DNA of 55,406 nt from Alphaproteobacteria bacterium (GCA_020632885.1 JACKEQ010000034.1:1-55406); one strand, 5' to 3'. Positions 40,593-50,700 are shown, numbered from the stretch's first letter. Notes: generated from the sequence alone by a model not told the origin. Numbers and translations: made by a program.

Positions 40593-41827
40593 TCACGCCT
40601 GACGGACGAGCTGCTCAAGCCGGTCGAGACCGCGCTCGAGGGTCGCCATGTCGGGCCCGTAGGAGAGCCGCACCCACTCGCGAAGGCGGGACGGGATGTG
40701 CTCGCGACGGCCGCCGGGGTCGACGTCGAAGAACGCACCCGGCACGCAGATCACCTTGTGCTCCAGGGCCGCACGGAAGAACGCCATGCCGTCCCGCAGC
40801 GGCTCTGGCAGCTCCGAGAGCTTGGCGAAGCAGTAGAACGCACCCTTCGGAGCGCGCGCCACCTCGAGGCCGATGGACTCCAGGCGACGCAGCATGTACG
40901 CGCGCTTCTCGCCGAACGCCTGCTGGATGGCGACCGCCTCGGCGTCGGCCACCGCAGGGTCGAGCAGCGGGACGGCGGCGAGCTGGAGGGGGTGCGGAGG
41001 CCCGCCGTCCAGGAAGGAGCCCGCGGACGCGAGGCCGTCGATGACCTCGCGTGGGCCGACGGTCCAGGACAGCCGGAAGCCCGGGTAGCGCCAGTTCTTC
41101 GTGAGCCCGTCGACCAGGACGACCGGGTCGCGGTCGACATCCTCGACGTACCGGGCCGCGCTCACGGTGCGCCCGATCTTGTGGGAGTAGACGTAGTGGC
41201 TGTAGAACTCGTCGAGGATCAGCGCGCAGTTCAGCTCGCGCGCGATGCCCACGACAGCCTCGAGGTCCGGCCCCATCACCACGTGGCCCGTGGGGTTGCA
41301 CGGGTTCGAGAGCAGCACGGCGCCGAGCCCGACGCCCACGATCTGCTCGCGGAGCGCCTCGGGTGAGAGCCGGAAGCCGTCGTCCTCCCGCACGACCATG
41401 GGGAGCGGAGTGAACGCGCGGAAGACGTCCAGGAGCTCCTCGTACGCGGTGTAGTCCGGGAGCAGGTGGCCGAGGTGCACCGACCCCAGGTTCGCCGCGA
41501 TGCGCGTGAGCCCCGAGCGACCGCCGCTCGAGATGGCCACGTTCTCCGCGGTGTACTGGCTCTTCCGACCCACCCGGTACCGGGCGTTGTAGAGGTTCGC
41601 GACCGCCTGACGGAGGGCCGGCAGACCCGCCACGGGCGCGTACTCGTGGGACGCGGGCGGCACCGGGATGGTCTCGATGCGCGGGGGCGAGCCCGGGAGG
41701 AGGTCGGTCTGCGGGGCGCCCTGCCCGAGGTTCGCCCAGTCCGCGTTCCCGTAGTGGAACCCGCGGCGGGCGGCCTCGTTCATGACGTAGATCACGCCCG
41801 TGCGGGGGACGTTCCGGAAGGCGTGCA

Positions 41828-41828
<1 letters not shown>
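40593..41828 (-). CDS. class I/II pyridoxal-phosphate aminotransferase
   Basis: 411 residues. Family residues: SNPCNPTG with Asn175, Asp206 and Tyr209 in LDEFYSHY, the PLP Lys244 in GLTKNWRYPG, and Arg252. Cytosolic. Fold type I, of the aspartate-aminotransferase group; amino-acid specificity cannot be assigned. The ATG overlaps the stop of the upstream LTD lipoprotein gene by one base (TGATG). Confidence 0.9.
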
Positions 41829-42865
<1,037 letters not shown>

Positions 42866-42887
42866 GGGAGCCTCCGGGGCGCCGAGG

Positions 42888-43817
42888 TTAACCCGCGGTT
42901 CCGCCGTCCGCCCGGTCTCGCTTGGGTCGCACGACCTGACCCCGCGGCTCCACGTGGCCTTCGCGGGGGGCCAGCCGTCCCCCTACCTCCGCGATGGTCT
43001 CCACCGGTGGCAGCGGGCGCCCCAGGAAGCGGGTCCCGTGGGCCACGAAGGCGTCGGGGTCGCCCGTGCAGAGCACCCGGAGCCGGCCGGAACCCGGCTC
43101 CACGAAGCCCGGGTGGCGCTCCATCCACGTCGCGAGGCGGAGGGCCACGTGGGGCGCGGGGTCGAGCACGTGGACATGGGTCGGGAGGGCCGCCCGGAAG
43201 GCGTCCTCGAGGAACGGGTAGTGCGTGCAGCCCAGCACGAGGGTGTCGATGCCCGCGAGCGGCGCGAGGTAGCGGCGCACGGCCTCCCGCGCCACGTCCG
43301 TGTCCTCCCAGCCCTCCTCCACGATGGACGCGAGCAACGGCGCGGCCGCCGAGGTCACCCGATGGCCCGGGGCCAGCTTGCGGATCTCCGTCGGGTACGT
43401 GCCGGACGCGATCGTCCGCCGGGTGGCGAGCACGCCGATGTGCCCCGCGCTGTGGGCCACTGCGGCCTCCGCGGCCGGGATGGTCACGCCCAGCACGCGC
43501 CGGTCTCCCTCGGGGGGACAGTAGTGGCGCTGGAGGTGACGGAGGGCCACGCAGGACATCGTGTTGCACGCGACGATCACGAGCCGACAGCCCTCCTCGA
43601 ACAGCCGCTCCACCGCCTGCTCACCGAAGTCGAGCAGGGTGTGCACGTCGCGACCGCCGTACGGCGCACGGCCGGAGTCGCCCAGGTACAGGAAGTCGCG
43701 GTCCGGGAAGGCCGCGAGCAGGTGGCGCAGGACGGAGAGCCCGCCGTAGCCCGAGTCGTAGACGCCGATCAGGACGGCCTCCTCGCGGACGCCCCATGGG
43801 ATCCGCCCACCCAGCAT
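42888..43817 (-). CDS. murI: glutamate racemase
   Basis: 309 residues. YDSGYGGLSV near 20-29, catalytic Cys84 in VACNTMS and Cys197 in GCTHYP. It interconverts L- and D-glutamate for peptidoglycan. ATG 43817 may not be the start: homologues begin close to IGVYDSG, and a CTG at that point has AGGAGG 5 nt upstream, so the true start could be this rare codon. The promoter region is shared with the divergent gene at 43880. Confidence 0.93.
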   Translation of the reverse strand: MLGGRIPWGVREEAVLIGVYDSGYGGLSVLRHLLAAFPDRDFLYLGDSGRAPYGGRDVHTLLDFGEQAVERLFEEGCRLVIVACNTMSCVALRHLQRHYCPPEGDRRVLGVTIPAAEAAVAHSAGHIGVLATRRTIASGTYPTEIRKLAPGHRVTSAAAPLLASIVEEGWEDTDVAREAVRRYLAPLAGIDTLVLGCTHYPFLEDAFRAALPTHVHVLDPAPHVALRLATWMERHPGFVEPGSGRLRVLCTGDPDAFVAHGTRFLGRPLPPVETIAEVGGRLAPREGHVEPRGQVVRPKRDRADGGTAG

Positions 43818-43858
43818 ACATTCGTTGACGGCGCCCGGGACGGGGCCTGGGGTAGGAT
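43813..43858. promoter_or_regulatory. divergent -10-like hexamers between murI and the lipoprotein gene
   Basis: Minus-strand TATGCT (43818-43813) and plus-strand TAGGAT (43853-43858) face in opposite directions within the 62-nt intergenic gap. TTGACG at 43825-43830 lies 22 nt from TAGGAT, too far to be a normal -35. Confidence 0.35.
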
Positions 43859-43879
43859 GGCCCCGACCGGAGTGTTTGC

Positions 43880-44677
43880 ATGCTGTTGTTCTCGATCCTC
43901 GCCGGATGCGGCGAGACGGCGTCCACGCCGCCCGCTTCCCCCATGGCCCCCGCCGGTGAGATCACCGCCGACGACGTGCTCCAGAGGCACCTCGACGAAT
44001 CGAACCAGTGCAACCTGCTGGTGGCCGACAACTACCTCCTCGAGTGGGAGGCGATCACCACGGACGGCAAGAGCGCCACCCAGCAGGAGAAGATCATCCA
44101 GCAGGGGCGCCAGGGGCTCTCGTTCACCCGGATGCAGCAGCAGCTGGTGCCCCAGCTGCGGTTCTCGGGCTTCGGTCTCTCGGCCGACGGCACCTGGTGG
44201 AGCGCTGGTGACCTGGGCGTGCAGGCCCGGCTGCCCGAGGAGATCGTGAAGCCCCTCTCCGTCTACCTCGACCCCACGCCGGTCTGCGCGTTCCAGGCGC
44301 GCTGGCCCGAGCGCACGTACGTCGGCGAGGAGGACTGGAACGGCCAGCACACCCACCACATCCGGGCGGTCTGGGCGGACGGCACCCCCACCGACCTCTG
44401 GTTCGACACCGGCACCGGGCTCCTCGCGGGCAGCTCGACGTCCGTGGGCAACACCACGAACACCATGAAGATGACGAAGTACATCCTCTTCAACGGGATC
44501 CAGTGGCCGTCCGAGGTCTTCTCCACCCGCGTGGACGGCGACCTGCACCTGCTGGTGGCCGAGAAGCTCCAGAAGCTCGAGGTGGCCCCCGCAGGGTTCC
44601 GCGACATCGGGCACCAGGAGGTGGCCGCGTTGCTCGCCGACCGCGCCAAGCAGGCCGCAGGACAAGGCTCGAAGTAG
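43880..44677 (+). CDS. lipoprotein of unknown function (LolA-like fold possible)
   Basis: 265 residues. The start is bounded by an in-frame TAG at 43853 with no alternative start, and CGGAG lies 7 nt before the ATG. MLLFSILAG precedes Cys10, so the signal is nine residues and uncharged. The body has strands and loops (TRMQQQLVPQLRFSGFG, DLWFDTGTGLL, WPSEVFSTRVDGDL) reminiscent of outer-membrane lipoprotein-sorting or LppX-type folds. Monocistronic; convergent with the next gene, 1 nt apart. Confidence 0.75.
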   Translation: MLLFSILAGCGETASTPPASPMAPAGEITADDVLQRHLDESNQCNLLVADNYLLEWEAITTDGKSATQQEKIIQQGRQGLSFTRMQQQLVPQLRFSGFGLSADGTWWSAGDLGVQARLPEEIVKPLSVYLDPTPVCAFQARWPERTYVGEEDWNGQHTHHIRAVWADGTPTDLWFDTGTGLLAGSSTSVGNTTNTMKMTKYILFNGIQWPSEVFSTRVDGDLHLLVAEKLQKLEVAPAGFRDIGHQEVAALLADRAKQAAGQGSK

Positions 44678-44678
44678 C

Positions 44679-45602
44679 CTAGAACCGTCCGCTGACGCGG
44701 AGCCCCGGGGCATCGGTGAGCACGCCGGTGACCCCCAGACCCACGCCGCTCGCGAAGGTGACCCCGGCGCCCAGCACCAACAGGTTCGTGCGCGTGCGAA
44801 GGCTCGTGAGCTCTTCGGACGTGGTGGGACAGGTGTCCTTCTCGCGCACGTCGCATGCGAACCGGGCGTGGCTGATGCCCGCGAGCGTGTAGAGCGCGCC
44901 CGAGACCACCACGAGCCCCCCGCCCACGAGCACCAGCTTGGGGATGGGGTCGCGCTTGGGCAGGTCGCTCGGGGGCTTCCCGCGCGGCGTGATGGTGGAC
45001 GTCGCAGCGTCGAAGTAGCGGGGCTCCGACAGGGCGCCCGCGGGCCCGAGGAGCTCCTCCGGGAACGCGCCTCCGTCCTGCCAGTGGCCCTTCAGCAGGT
45101 GGCCCTTGCCGTTGAAGACCTGCACCAGGTGCGGCATGCCCGCCCAGGCGGACGGCTCGGGCAGGAACTTCCCGTCCAGGAACACGCTGCCGCCCTTCTC
45201 GACGAGGAAGCCCTTCCCGTCCGCCGTGCTCATGCGCACGTCGTCGGCGTCCTCGAGGAGCATCTGCACCCCGCCCGCCGTCTCCGGCCAGGTGTGCTCG
45301 GGCTCGAGCACCTCGACCAGACGGCCCCAGCGCACCGCGTCGTCCGCCTCCTGCACGAGGAAGCTCGCGATGGCCCGCGTCTCCGCGAAGGCCACGAGAT
45401 CCTCGGTGGGCACGAGCTCGTTCATGCAGTGCAACACATCGCGGGTGCGCCCGAGCACGTCGCTCGCGCGGTCGCCCCGCCCGGCCTCCACCAGGCCGGC
45501 GGCCTCGCGGATCGCGCCGCGCAGGTCGGACACGGTGTAGATGGCGTCGCACATCTGCTCCTGGCCGAACGCCGGAGCGAGGATCGTGAGCAGCAGGGTC
45601 AT
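44679..45602 (-). CDS. exported protein with two C-terminal membrane spans
   Basis: 307 residues. MTLLLTILAPAFG is a short uncharged signal. Residues about 20-205 look helical then beta-rich. Two adjacent spans lie near 222-243 and 271-295, separated by a Cys-containing loop. Family not recognised. ATG overlaps the stop of the MopE-like gene by 4 nt, so they are cotranscribed. Confidence 0.7.
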   Translation of the reverse strand: MTLLLTILAPAFGQEQMCDAIYTVSDLRGAIREAAGLVEAGRGDRASDVLGRTRDVLHCMNELVPTEDLVAFAETRAIASFLVQEADDAVRWGRLVEVLEPEHTWPETAGGVQMLLEDADDVRMSTADGKGFLVEKGGSVFLDGKFLPEPSAWAGMPHLVQVFNGKGHLLKGHWQDGGAFPEELLGPAGALSEPRYFDAATSTITPRGKPPSDLPKRDPIPKLVLVGGGLVVVSGALYTLAGISHARFACDVREKDTCPTTSEELTSLRTRTNLLVLGAGVTFASGVGLGVTGVLTDAPGLRVSGRF

Positions 45603-46021
45603 CCGGGAGCCATCGAGGGGTTCGCGCAGGAGGGCCCGAGGTCCGGGGCGCCCTCGTCGCCCGGAGGACACGCGTCCAGCCGGGGGCCGTCCAGGTTGTC
45701 GCAGTCCTGGTCGATCCCGTCGCCCGGAGCGTCGGGCGCGCACGGGTAGATGGTGTCGTCGTACGGGTCGCAGTCGGCGTCGTCCGGCCAGTCGTCGCCG
45801 TCCGAGTCGAGCTCCACGCCGCAGTCGGCATCGCAGCCGTCGCCACGCAGGTCCGGGGCGCCGGGGTAGATCCGCGGGTCGAGCGGCGCGCAGTCCTCGT
45901 CCAGGGGCCAGGTGTCGCCGTCGGCGTCCCACGCCCGGTCGTACTGTCCCTTCGTCGCATAGAAGCAGCCGGCGAACAGCACCGGCACGAGCAGCAGGGT
46001 GAAGCGGGCAGCGAGCCGCAA
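45599..46021 (-). CDS. MopE-type metal-binding-motif lipoprotein
   Basis: 140 residues from TTG 46021, with GGAGG 6 nt upstream. MRLAARFTLLLVPVLFAG precedes Cys19. The mature part is a run of Asp/Cys motifs (DADGDTWPLDEDCAPLDP, DSDGDDWPDDADCDPYDD) matching the putative metal-binding motif of MopE-related proteins, common in Myxococcota. MopE of Methylococcus binds copper; here only the motif is seen. It is cotranscribed with the next gene. Confidence 0.85.
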   Translation of the reverse strand: MRLAARFTLLLVPVLFAGCFYATKGQYDRAWDADGDTWPLDEDCAPLDPRIYPGAPDLRGDGCDADCGVELDSDGDDWPDDADCDPYDDTIYPCAPDAPGDGIDQDCDNLDGPRLDACPPGDEGAPDLGPSCANPSMAPG

Positions 46022-46039
46022 GGACGACCTCCGCGGGCA

Positions 46040-46047
46040 GTCTATAC
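46040..46047 (-). promoter_or_regulatory. -10-like TATAGACT
   Basis: Minus-strand TATAGACT, near consensus, 18 nt upstream of the TTG at 46021, next to the 3' end of the beta-barrel gene. Likely an internal promoter for the MopE-like pair. Confidence 0.4.
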
Positions 46048-46056
46048 GAGGGGACC

Positions 46057-47199
46057 TCAAAGCGGGTCGACGAAGCTGATCCCGAACTGCGACACCGGCT
46101 CGCGGCGGACCGCGCCCGGCTCGCGCCTCCAGCCCCAGGCCAGGAAGGGACGGCACTGGATCGCCCCCTGGAAGAGCACCTCGGGCGCGAAACCCACGGT
46201 GGGCAAGGGCGGTCCGGCGTCCCATCCCTGCGTGAGCCAGCCCTGCTCGGCGAACACCGATCCGTGGAACTCGAGGTCCAGGAAGCTGTGGTTGGTGCGG
46301 AAGAAGTACGGTCGCACCTCGACCATCCCGGCGACCATGCCGTCGCCCCGGGTCCGCGTGCGCCCATAGCCCGAGAAGGCCTGCTCGCTCCCGAGCTCGT
46401 CCCGCCAGCGCCCACCGCCCGTGTCGGTCTCGAAGAACGGCCTGCGCCCGACGGTCTTGTCGACCACGAACCGCCCCGCGACCACCAGGTGCGAGCCCAC
46501 CGGGTACCAGCCGATGGCCTCCGCGTTCGCGCCCACCAGGCCCGAGAGGTGATCGCCGCGCATCGCGGAGATGCCGACCCGCGCGCTCGTCTCGGCGCGC
46601 ACGCCCCGGTGGGGCATCGGCCAGCGATCGGTGGTGTCGTGCTCCACGCCGAGCGTGAAGTCCACGTACGTGCCGCCGTCGACCCCGTGAGGACGGAGGA
46701 GCGCCAGGAAGCCGTCCGGACCGGCCTCCACGAAGTACGTCTTGTAGTTCGCCTGCGCGAACAGGGAGTCGTGGAACGTCACGGGACGGCTGATCCCGAG
46801 GAACGCGAACGGGCCGTACACCACGTTGCCGACCTCGCGCGGGCTCTGGACGAGCTCCACGCGGTCTCCACCGACCCCCACGAAGGCGTGGTTGGACCAC
46901 CCCCGAAAGCCCGCGCGCCCGAGCCAGTCGGTGTCTCCGCGACGATCGACCTGGAACCAGTCCGACGTGTACCCGAGGTTGGTGGTCACCCACAGGGTGG
47001 TGGTGATCTTGAGCTTGTAGCCCTCCATCTGCCAGCGCGGACGCGTGAACACCTCGCCGCCGAACCCGAGACCGAAGCCGTCCTGGGTGTTCGCGCCGAA
47101 CAGGGGCACGAGCACGCCGGACCAGATCATCTGGTCCTGGTCCTTCTCGGCACGGGACGGTCCTTCGCCTCCCCAGGCGGCCAGCGCGAGGCCGATCAA
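46057..47199 (-). CDS. outer-membrane beta-barrel protein (D15-like)
   Basis: 380 residues. TTG 47199 overlaps the stop of the upstream gene (TTGA). The signal MIGLALAAWGGEG is short; the mature part is a long barrel-like alternation of strands, with an HDTTDRWPMPHRGVRAE segment that recalls the D15/BamA surface antigen family. Probably in the outer membrane, with export of some ligand unknown. Two residues after the barrel, Pro-Leu, end the chain. Confidence 0.7.
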   Translation of the reverse strand: MIGLALAAWGGEGPSRAEKDQDQMIWSGVLVPLFGANTQDGFGLGFGGEVFTRPRWQMEGYKLKITTTLWVTTNLGYTSDWFQVDRRGDTDWLGRAGFRGWSNHAFVGVGGDRVELVQSPREVGNVVYGPFAFLGISRPVTFHDSLFAQANYKTYFVEAGPDGFLALLRPHGVDGGTYVDFTLGVEHDTTDRWPMPHRGVRAETSARVGISAMRGDHLSGLVGANAEAIGWYPVGSHLVVAGRFVVDKTVGRRPFFETDTGGGRWRDELGSEQAFSGYGRTRTRGDGMVAGMVEVRPYFFRTNHSFLDLEFHGSVFAEQGWLTQGWDAGPPLPTVGFAPEVLFQGAIQCRPFLAWGWRREPGAVRREPVSQFGISFVDPL

Positions 47200-47684
47200 A
47201 GGACGGCGGCGAGGAGCGCTGCGGTACCGATGATGGGACCCGTGATCAGGATGGTGGGCTCCGCGGGCTCCACGACGGGTAGACCGCGCGCGCGATCCGC
47301 CGTGAACTTCAGCCACTGCACGAGCTGCGGGAGCTTGCCGCGCAGCCAGAGCACGGTGAGCCCGACCGGCAGGTAGAGCACCGCGTAGTACGCGCTCGCC
47401 TCGAGCATGAAGCTCCACCCCATCAGCGCCCCGACGCCCATCAGGAGCTTGGCGTCGCCGCCCTTCTGCACCCCGAGCCGCCAGAGCGTGTAGTGCACCG
47501 CGGTGGCCGCCAGCAGCCCGTACACCCCGATCCACCAGGCCCCGATCGACGCGTTGATCGCGAGCCCCAGCGCCATCATCGGCAGCGTGAGGTTGTTGAA
47601 GATCTTGCCCGTGCGGAGGTCCGTGACCACGGCGATCGCGCACCCGACGAGCGTGACGACGAGCTGGGGGGTGAGGGCTTCCAT
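47196..47684 (-). CDS. A24-family prepilin peptidase (CpaA/TadV-like)
   Basis: 162 residues, several membrane spans. Catalytic Asp22 lies in VVTDLRTGKIFN and Asp77 in KGGDAKLLMG. The amino-terminal methylase domain is absent, as in Flp-type enzymes. It would process type IV-like prepilins, but no pilin gene lies in this window. Neighbours on both sides overlap or abut it. Confidence 0.85.
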   Translation of the reverse strand: MEALTPQLVVTLVGCAIAVVTDLRTGKIFNNLTLPMMALGLAINASIGAWWIGVYGLLAATAVHYTLWRLGVQKGGDAKLLMGVGALMGWSFMLEASAYYAVLYLPVGLTVLWLRGKLPQLVQWLKFTADRARGLPVVEPAEPTILITGPIIGTAALLAAVL

Positions 47685-47693
47685 GCCCTCACT

Positions 47694-47882
47694 CTATCCG
47701 AAGAGCCCACCGCCGTTCGCGAGCCACCACAGCTCGACCGCGTCCAGCACCTCGGCGATGCGGGCAGCGAGCGGATGCGCGAAGACCTGGACGACGAGAC
47801 ACAGCAGCAACACCGCTGCCGTCACCACCAGACCGCGCCAGGGGACGGGCTCCGGGGCCGGAAGTCGGGCGTCGTCGCTCAA
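47694..47882 (-). CDS. possible 62-residue single-span membrane protein
   Basis: From TTG 47882. A Pro-rich cytosolic start is followed by one hydrophobic span near residues 16-36 and a short outside tail. The frame stays open far upstream, so the start is a guess. It ends 9 nt before the prepilin peptidase. Codon use fits, but it is short. Confidence 0.4.
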   Translation of the reverse strand: MSDDARLPAPEPVPWRGLVVTAAVLLLCLVVQVFAHPLAARIAEVLDAVELWWLANGGGLFG

Positions 47883-47898
47883 GGGACCGCCAAGCGCG

Positions 47899-47927
47899 TT
47901 GTGCCACGTGTCCGGGTCATCTACTCT
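47899..47927 (+). promoter_or_regulatory. sigma-70-like promoter of the Ser/Thr kinase gene
   Basis: TTGTGC (47899-47904) and TACTCT (47922-47927) are separated by exactly 17 nt. Predicted transcription start near 47934, 21 nt before the GTG start. Confidence 0.5.
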
Positions 47928-47954
47928 TCGGCGACCTCCTGACGTCGGAATCCC

Positions 47955-49736
47955 GTGGCGAACGACGCCATCCAGACCTTCGGCAAGTACCAGATCCTCG
48001 AGCGCATCGCTACGGGGGGAACGGCCGAGATCTACAAGGCCAAGCTGGAGGGCATCGGCGGCTTCCAGCGCACCTTCGCGATCAAGCGCATCCTCCCGAA
48101 CCTGTCGCAGCACTCCGACTACATCGCGATGCTGGTGGACGAGGCCAAGGTCGCGGGGCTGCTGTCCCACGCGAACATCGTCCAGATCCTCGACCTCGGG
48201 CAGGTCGACGGCATCTGGTACATCGCGATGGAGTACGTGGACGGCCGCGATCTGGGCGCCATCCTCCGGCGCGCGAGCCGCAAGGGCCTCTGTCTGCCCG
48301 TGCCCCACGCGGTGTTCATCGCCATCGAGCTGCTCAAGGGCCTCGAGTACGCACACCAGCGCCAGGTGATGCGCGGCGGGAAGGCGGTGCCGCTCAACAT
48401 CATCCACCGCGACATCAGCCCGCCCAACGTGCTCATGAGCTTCCAGGGCGAGGTGAAGCTCACCGACTTCGGCATCGCCCGCGCCAGCCTGAAGATGATG
48501 GAGACGGTGTCCGGGATCGTGAAGGGCCGGTTCGACTACATGAGCCCCGAGCAGGCGGAGGGCAGGAAGGACCTCGACCAGCGCTCGGACCTCTTCAGCG
48601 TGGGCGTCGTTCTCTACGAGATGCTCACGGGCGTGCACCCGTTCCGCGCCGAGAGCGAGATCGACACCGTGGAGCGCGTGCGCACCGGCAAGTACACCGC
48701 GGTGTCCACGCGGAACCCCGAGGTGCCTTTCGCGCTGCAGACCATCGTGGACCGGGCGCTCCAGGTGGACCGCGACCGTCGCTACCCGTCGGCCACGGCC
48801 TTCAAGGAGGCCCTCGACCGCTTCTTCCACGACGCGGGCTTCATCTTCACGCACGCCACGCTCGCGTCGTACGTGAAGGGCCTGTTCCCGGAGTCCCAGA
48901 AGAAGCGCCCGCGCAGCCCGGGCACCCCGACGGGTGGCATGCTCCGCAGCGAGCCCCTCGGGCCGCGCCGGCCCTCCGACGCCACCGAGCGGGTCGGCGA
49001 GACCTGGGATCCCCCGACCGGTCCCCTGGACGTGGACGCCGCCACCCCGACCGCCACGGCCACGAGCCCCCAGATCGAGGACCTCGAGCCCACCGCCGTC
49101 CGCAGCAATCCCCTCGTGGATTCCGAGTCGCTCGACCCCACCAAGGTCGGCACGCCCGCGTACGAGCCCGAGGAGATGGCCACCGTCATCCGCGAGTCGC
49201 CGTTCACCCCCGAGGAGCTCGAGGCGCTCGGCCCACCGCCCGAGGCCTCGCACTACCCGTCCATGGGCGACTCCTCGATGGGCATGGGCATGGGGCTCCC
49301 CGCCCCCACCGTGGGCCAGACCCGCCCGCCCCACGCCGCCCCGCCCATCTTCGAGCCCGAGCGCCCCCCGCCCATCGAGATCGCCGCGCGGCCAGCGCTG
49401 ATCGGGTGGCTCGGCGTCGTGCTCTCGATCGTCTGCCTGATCGCCGGGATGGCCATCGGGAGCGTGTTCGGCAGCGGCACCACCTACCTGCTCGGTGTGG
49501 GCGCCGGCCCCTCGACCCAGCCGGTGGTGCGCATCCTGTCCCAGAACGAGGTCGACGTCTGGCTGGACGGCGAGAAGGCACCCCAGAACTTCACGATCCC
49601 CGCGAACGAGCCCAAGAGCCTCGAGGTCCGCACGGAGGACTACGCGTGGTCGATCCCGCTGCGGATGGCGCCGGGAGAGGTCAAGGTGTTCATCATCAGC
49701 GTGCCCAAGCCGGCCGAGACCCCCAAGGAGAAGTGA
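47955..49736 (+). CDS. membrane Ser/Thr protein kinase
   Basis: 593 residues from GTG. Hanks-type kinase domain at about 10-280: Lys44 in FAIK, Glu63, HRD at 151-153, Asn158, DFG at 171-173, and SPEQ in place of APE at 197-200. A long Pro/Thr-rich juxtamembrane linker follows. One transmembrane span lies near 479-504, and an external beta-rich domain of about 85 residues follows, not PASTA. A partner phosphatase (PP2C) and FHA proteins occur in the window. It is coupled to a prenyltransferase gene by a 1-nt overlap. Confidence 0.93.
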   Translation: MANDAIQTFGKYQILERIATGGTAEIYKAKLEGIGGFQRTFAIKRILPNLSQHSDYIAMLVDEAKVAGLLSHANIVQILDLGQVDGIWYIAMEYVDGRDLGAILRRASRKGLCLPVPHAVFIAIELLKGLEYAHQRQVMRGGKAVPLNIIHRDISPPNVLMSFQGEVKLTDFGIARASLKMMETVSGIVKGRFDYMSPEQAEGRKDLDQRSDLFSVGVVLYEMLTGVHPFRAESEIDTVERVRTGKYTAVSTRNPEVPFALQTIVDRALQVDRDRRYPSATAFKEALDRFFHDAGFIFTHATLASYVKGLFPESQKKRPRSPGTPTGGMLRSEPLGPRRPSDATERVGETWDPPTGPLDVDAATPTATATSPQIEDLEPTAVRSNPLVDSESLDPTKVGTPAYEPEEMATVIRESPFTPEELEALGPPPEASHYPSMGDSSMGMGMGLPAPTVGQTRPPHAAPPIFEPERPPPIEIAARPALIGWLGVVLSIVCLIAGMAIGSVFGSGTTYLLGVGAGPSTQPVVRILSQNEVDVWLDGEKAPQNFTIPANEPKSLEVRTEDYAWSIPLRMAPGEVKVFIISVPKPAETPKEK

Positions 49737-50659
49737 TGGTCGAGGAGCCCGCGGGAGCGCGGCAGCCCACCCCCCTGCCCCTCGCCGCCCTGAAGCAGCT
49801 CAGGCTCAAGCAGTGGGCCAAGCAGGTCTTCCTCGTGCCCGCCCTCGTGTTCTCGGGCGAGTTCCTGGATCCGTCCGCGATCCTCCGCGTGGTGGTGGCG
49901 ATCCTGTCCTTCAGCCTGCTCGCGAGCGCGGGCTACATCCTGAACGACTACCTCGACCGCGAGGCGGATCGGCAGCACCCCAAGAAGCGCTTCCGGCCCA
50001 TCGCGAGCGGCGATCTCCCCATCCCCGCGGCGTTCGCGCTGTTCGCGGCCGCGGTCGTCGGCGGGGTGGCCCTCGGCTGGTGGCTGTCGCCGATGTTCCT
50101 GGTGATCGCGTTCACCTACCTGGCCACCACGCTGTCCTACAGCTTCTACTTCAAGCACCGCGTCATCCTCGACGTGATGCTCCTCGCGGCCTGCTACGTC
50201 TGGCGGGTGATCGCGGGCGCCGTGGCCCTCGAGCTGCGCGTGAGCCCCTGGCTGTTCCTGTGTGCGGCGTTCCTGGCGCTGTTCCTCGGGTTCAACAAGC
50301 GGCGCGGCGAGCTCCTGAAGCTCGGGGCGGGCGGCACGCGCCGCAACCTCGAGCACTACAGCCGCGAGATGCTCGTGGAGCTCCAGGCCATCGTCACCGC
50401 GAGCGTGGTGATCTGCTACGCGCTCTACACCGTGCAGGGCGGGAACTCCTGGATGGTGCTCACCATCCCGTTCGTGCTCTACGGGGTGTTCCGGTACATC
50501 TACCTGGTGGACCGCGGGGGCGGCGACGCGCCCGACGAGCTGGTGTTCTCGGACTGGCCGTTCCTGCTCAACGGCGCGCTCTACGGCCTCGTGGCCATCC
50601 TCGTGATCGTGGGCGACAAGCAGGGCCTGCTCCCGCCCCTGCTGCTCGACGGGTCGTAG
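49736..50659 (+). CDS. UbiA-family prenyltransferase, decaprenyl-phosphate phosphoribosyltransferase-like
   Basis: 307 residues and about nine membrane spans. The first Asp-rich motif (NDYLDREADRQHPKKRFR) contains the HPxKRxRPIA sequence typical of decaprenyl-phosphate phosphoribosyltransferases (DprE-pathway enzyme of actinobacteria). A second region near 275-290 (PDELVFSDWPFL) also matches them. It would transfer a phosphoribosyl group to polyprenyl phosphate in the inner membrane. The ATG overlaps the kinase stop (TGATG). Specific substrate is inferred. Confidence 0.85.
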   Translation: MVEEPAGARQPTPLPLAALKQLRLKQWAKQVFLVPALVFSGEFLDPSAILRVVVAILSFSLLASAGYILNDYLDREADRQHPKKRFRPIASGDLPIPAAFALFAAAVVGGVALGWWLSPMFLVIAFTYLATTLSYSFYFKHRVILDVMLLAACYVWRVIAGAVALELRVSPWLFLCAAFLALFLGFNKRRGELLKLGAGGTRRNLEHYSREMLVELQAIVTASVVICYALYTVQGGNSWMVLTIPFVLYGVFRYIYLVDRGGGDAPDELVFSDWPFLLNGALYGLVAILVIVGDKQGLLPPLLLDGS

Positions 50660-50687
50660 GCCGGACGGTCCCGGCACCCGCCGGTGT

Positions 50688-50693
50688 TAGGCT
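50688..50693 (+). promoter_or_regulatory. -10-like TAGGCT before a leaderless start
   Basis: TAGGCT ends 7 nt before the ATG at 50701. No Shine-Dalgarno. An in-frame TAG at 50695 excludes any upstream start. Confidence 0.4.
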
Positions 50694-50700
50694 CTAGACG

